From: Thermoplasmata archaeon
Lineage (GTDB): Archaea; Thermoplasmatota; E2; UBA202; JdFR-43
Assembly: GCA_021157745.1 (NCBI GenBank)
Contig: JAGGWA010000046.1
Coordinates: 1-7,545 of the forward strand
DNA length: 7,545 bases
Reading direction: 5' to 3'
The notes below the pieces were generated by a model. It searched no databases. It saw only the letters and a list, made by a program, of their open reading frames with translations, and had not been told where the DNA came from. The position numbers and the translations under genes are program-made. Below, piece after piece: positions 6,197-7,545 of the stretch; the first letter of the stretch is position 1, and every line of letters begins with the position of its first letter.

Positions 6197-7368
6197 TTTT
6201 CCCTCACCACGATTGTTCCAGTAATGATATCACCTATTCTTTGCTTTTTCGGTGTAGCTGCGATCATAACAATGCTTATGATATAAAAGAAGGCGAGCAT
6301 GTCCAAGAAGCGCAATATATTTCTTGTGAATGCATCGATAAAATCTGCTTTTTGAAAATTTTCCTTCCTCACTTCTATGCCAAAAAATGCCTTGCCAATC
6401 GTTGCATTGAACAGAAACTCCAAAATGAAGAAATAAAATAGAAGCAATAGGTTAAAGGAAACGAAGAAGGAGGCAATGAAGGAATGGAAGAAATAAAATA
6501 TTCTGAAAATGCTCGCTATGAAGGAAAAAGATGCTATTATGGCGACATCAATTAAAAAAGAGGCTATTCTCTCCAGCTCGTTAGCAAAACAATCTGATAG
6601 CATGTATCCTATTTTCCTCCATAACTTTTTTGCTTCCTTCCTGAATCTCCATCCATTCAAATTCCTCAGCATGCTGTAGTGCTTCCATAAACTTTCATCA
6701 TTCAAAATCAGAAGATATCTTTCCAGCTCTTTCAGGTATCTGTCCTTCTTGTTTCCCTTCTTTTTCTTTATGAAAATGAACGAAAGGAAAAAAGATAGCA
6801 GGCCAGCAATGTATACCATGTCATACATGCCGGCGCCGCCCATCGAGCCCATGAACGGATGGGTGAATATTTCGGGCAAATGGCCGAAATCACCGCCTAT
6901 TATTACGCCGAGTGTTGCTGTAGAATAAGAATAGGCGCAGGTCTTGGGATATGGAAAATGGAATAGGAGGGAAATGAGGAAAGCGAGGATGGATGGGAAC
7001 AAATAGAATGGAAAATATGAAATCACTCCTTCATTTGTAACTTTTGTTACCATGTATGTTGCTACTGCAACAATTGAAATTCCAACCAGAATTTTTTGAA
7101 AGCCCAGCTCATTTTCCTTTATTAAATAAAAGGACATTATTAATGGGATGAGGGCGCCGCCAATGTTTATGGCGAGGAAGTAATTTCTGTACATGAAAAT
7201 GGGCATATTTATAAAGGCTGTAAGGAGAGGACCAATAAAGAGTAAACCAAGCTCTCTTCTCCCCATGCCTATTTCAATGAATGAAGGAAAATAAAAAGCG
7301 AAGAATATGGATATGAATAGCATAAGGAGCAGAGGGAATAATGTGTAAAATATAAGCTCCAATACCAC
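6184..7368 (-). CDS. DUF1614-like / RDD two-domain membrane protein
   Basis: This is a 394-residue integral membrane protein of two parts. Residues about 1-200 look like DUF1614, a mostly archaeal membrane family of unknown function: GGALIPLIMSFYLI at 70-83, ATLGVIIGGDFGHL at 151-164 and SMGGAGMYDMVYIAGLL at 175-191 match that family's Gly/Asp-rich motifs. A basic cytoplasmic linker (about 201-262, starting KKKKGNKKDR) follows. Residues 263-390 form an RDD domain: R267 and D274 in ERIASFLID, GKAFFGIEV at 325-333, then QRIGDIITGTIVV at 376-388 with the closing Arg-x-x-Gly-Asp. Roughly eight to ten hydrophobic stretches are present in all. RDD proteins are of mostly unknown role; some have been linked to ion exchange, but nothing here proves transport. 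The start is a GTG at 7368 with no ribosome site; a TATA-like box about 26 bases before it would allow a leaderless message. An ATG at residue 16 is an alternative but would cut the first helix. It overlaps carS by 13 bases. Confidence 0.82.
   Translation of the reverse strand: MVLELIFYTLFPLLLMLFISIFFAFYFPSFIEIGMGRRELGLLFIGPLLTAFINMPIFMYRNYFLAINIGGALIPLIMSFYLIKENELGFQKILVGISIVAVATYMVTKVTNEGVISYFPFYLFPSILAFLISLLFHFPYPKTCAYSYSTATLGVIIGGDFGHLPEIFTHPFMGSMGGAGMYDMVYIAGLLSFFLSFIFIKKKKGNKKDRYLKELERYLLILNDESLWKHYSMLRNLNGWRFRKEAKKLWRKIGYMLSDCFANELERIASFLIDVAIIASFSFIASIFRIFYFFHSFIASFFVSFNLLLLFYFFILEFLFNATIGKAFFGIEVRKENFQKADFIDAFTRNILRFLDMLAFFYIISIVMIAATPKKQRIGDIITGTIVVREKCLR
6201..6208 (-). promoter_or_regulatory. 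Shine-Dalgarno site for carS
   Basis: The minus strand reads GGTGAGGG, four bases before the carS ATG, within the last codons of the overlapping upstream gene. It fixes the carS start and implies reinitiation. Confidence 0.7.
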
Positions 7369-7389
7369 AATTGTGATTTTTTATCAATA

Positions 7390-7399
7390 CAAAAATATT
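7390..7399 (-). promoter_or_regulatory. Weak TATA-like box for DUF1614-RDD-carS unit
   Basis: The minus strand reads AATATTTTTG, centred about 26 bases before the GTG at 7368. This spacing fits transcription starting at or next to the start codon. The match to TTTAWATA is poor, so this is tentative. Confidence 0.3.
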
Positions 7400-7442
7400 G
7401 TGAAAATTTTTCGCAAGTCATCCAAAATTTTTTAAACGTTGG

Positions 7443-7452
7443 TTTTATATAT
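7443..7452 (+). promoter_or_regulatory. TATA-like box for rpl3
   Basis: TTTTATATAT, centred about 29 bases before the rpl3 ATG, is a strong match to an archaeal TATA box. It predicts a transcript starting only about three bases before ATG, which would leave out the GGGTG ribosome site at 7467-7471. A second AT-rich stretch, TTTTTTAAA at 7428-7436, would give a leader of about 20 bases that includes it. The 108 bases between 7369 and 7476 hold only these divergent promoter elements. Confidence 0.5.
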
Positions 7453-7476
7453 GTGCTCGGATATTAGGGTGCAAAA

Positions 7477-7545
7477 ATGGCTCAGCATAGCAAACCAAAG
7501 CGTGGATCACATGCATTCTCGCCTCGAAAGAGAGCTCGTAGTATA
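7477..7545 (+). CDS. rpl3: Ribosomal protein L3 (uL3), first 23 residues, cut by window edge
   Basis: The reading frame MAQHSKPKRGSHAFSPRKRA followed by RSI runs open to the last base. The KPKRGSxAFSPRKRA stretch is the conserved N-terminus of archaeal and eukaryotic L3, which binds 23S rRNA near the peptidyl transferase centre. Archaeal L3 is about 330-360 residues, so more than 90 percent is outside the window. GGGTG at 7467-7471 is a ribosome site with five bases of spacing. In many archaea L3 opens the L3-L4-L23-L2 ribosomal operon, so the genes to the right are probably ribosomal. Confidence 0.93.
   Translation, partial: MAQHSKPKRGSHAFSPRKRARSI

Noticed and set aside
5862..6441. Plus-strand frames of 110-120 residues opposite carS and the RDD domain
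   Set aside because: They are shadows of well-supported minus-strand genes with family motifs; their composition (Pro/Ser/His-rich) is typical of antisense reading.
1..7545. Mobile elements, CRISPR arrays, tRNAs or integration sites
   Set aside because: No repeated spacers, terminal inverted repeats, transposase frames or tRNA-like cloverleaf was seen; the window is tightly packed with ordinary chromosomal genes.

Overview
The window is archaeal. It holds an almost complete CDP-archaeol synthase gene neighbourhood (an enzyme found only in the synthesis of archaeal ether lipids), the first codons of an archaeal-type ribosomal protein L3, TATA-like boxes about 25 bases upstream of several starts, and Shine-Dalgarno sites of the GGTGA(TC) type. 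Low GC, many ATA/AGA/AGG codons, and the mix of indolepyruvate ferredoxin oxidoreductase, ADP-forming acyl-CoA synthetase and a clostripain-fold secreted protein suggest a peptide-fermenting euryarchaeon, perhaps of the Thermoplasmatota. That placement is inference; the window contains no rRNA.

Nine genes lie on the minus strand and one (rpl3, only its first 23 codons) on the plus strand at the right edge. In order of transcription on the minus strand (right to left): a DUF1614-RDD fusion membrane protein (7368-6184), carS (6196-5657), a 54-residue zinc-finger protein (5654-5490), an alpha/beta hydrolase (5461-4418), an ArsR-type regulator (4421-4074), a secreted clostripain-fold protein (4051-2810), a TDT-family transporter (2736-1702), acdB (1684-1049) and iorA (1052 to beyond base 1). 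Overlaps or very short gaps suggest three transcription units: DUF1614-RDD/carS/zinc finger; hydrolase/arsR/C11; and TDT/acdB/iorA. Each is preceded by an AT-rich box of the kind archaeal TBP binds. The window is densely coding. The largest gaps are 108 bases (rpl3 divergent region) and 73 bases (before the TDT gene).

The first unit concerns the membrane: CarS activates archaeol for polar lipid synthesis, and the overlapping upstream gene is an unusual two-domain integral membrane protein. The second pairs an apparently active serine hydrolase with a cysteine-rich ArsR regulator and an exported clostripain-fold protein. The latter keeps the catalytic Cys but has Val where the catalytic His should be, so it is probably a pseudopeptidase. 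The third is a compact module for amino-acid fermentation: IOR oxidatively decarboxylates aryl pyruvates to acyl-CoA, the ACD beta subunit captures that energy as ATP, and the TDT transporter is well placed to export the organic acid formed.

The points most worth a second look are the His-to-Val C11 homologue, the transporter-ACD-IOR unit lacking an adjacent ACD alpha gene, the small zinc-finger gene between carS and the hydrolase, the DUF1614-RDD fusion, and a possible operator dyad over the TATA box of the arsR-containing unit.
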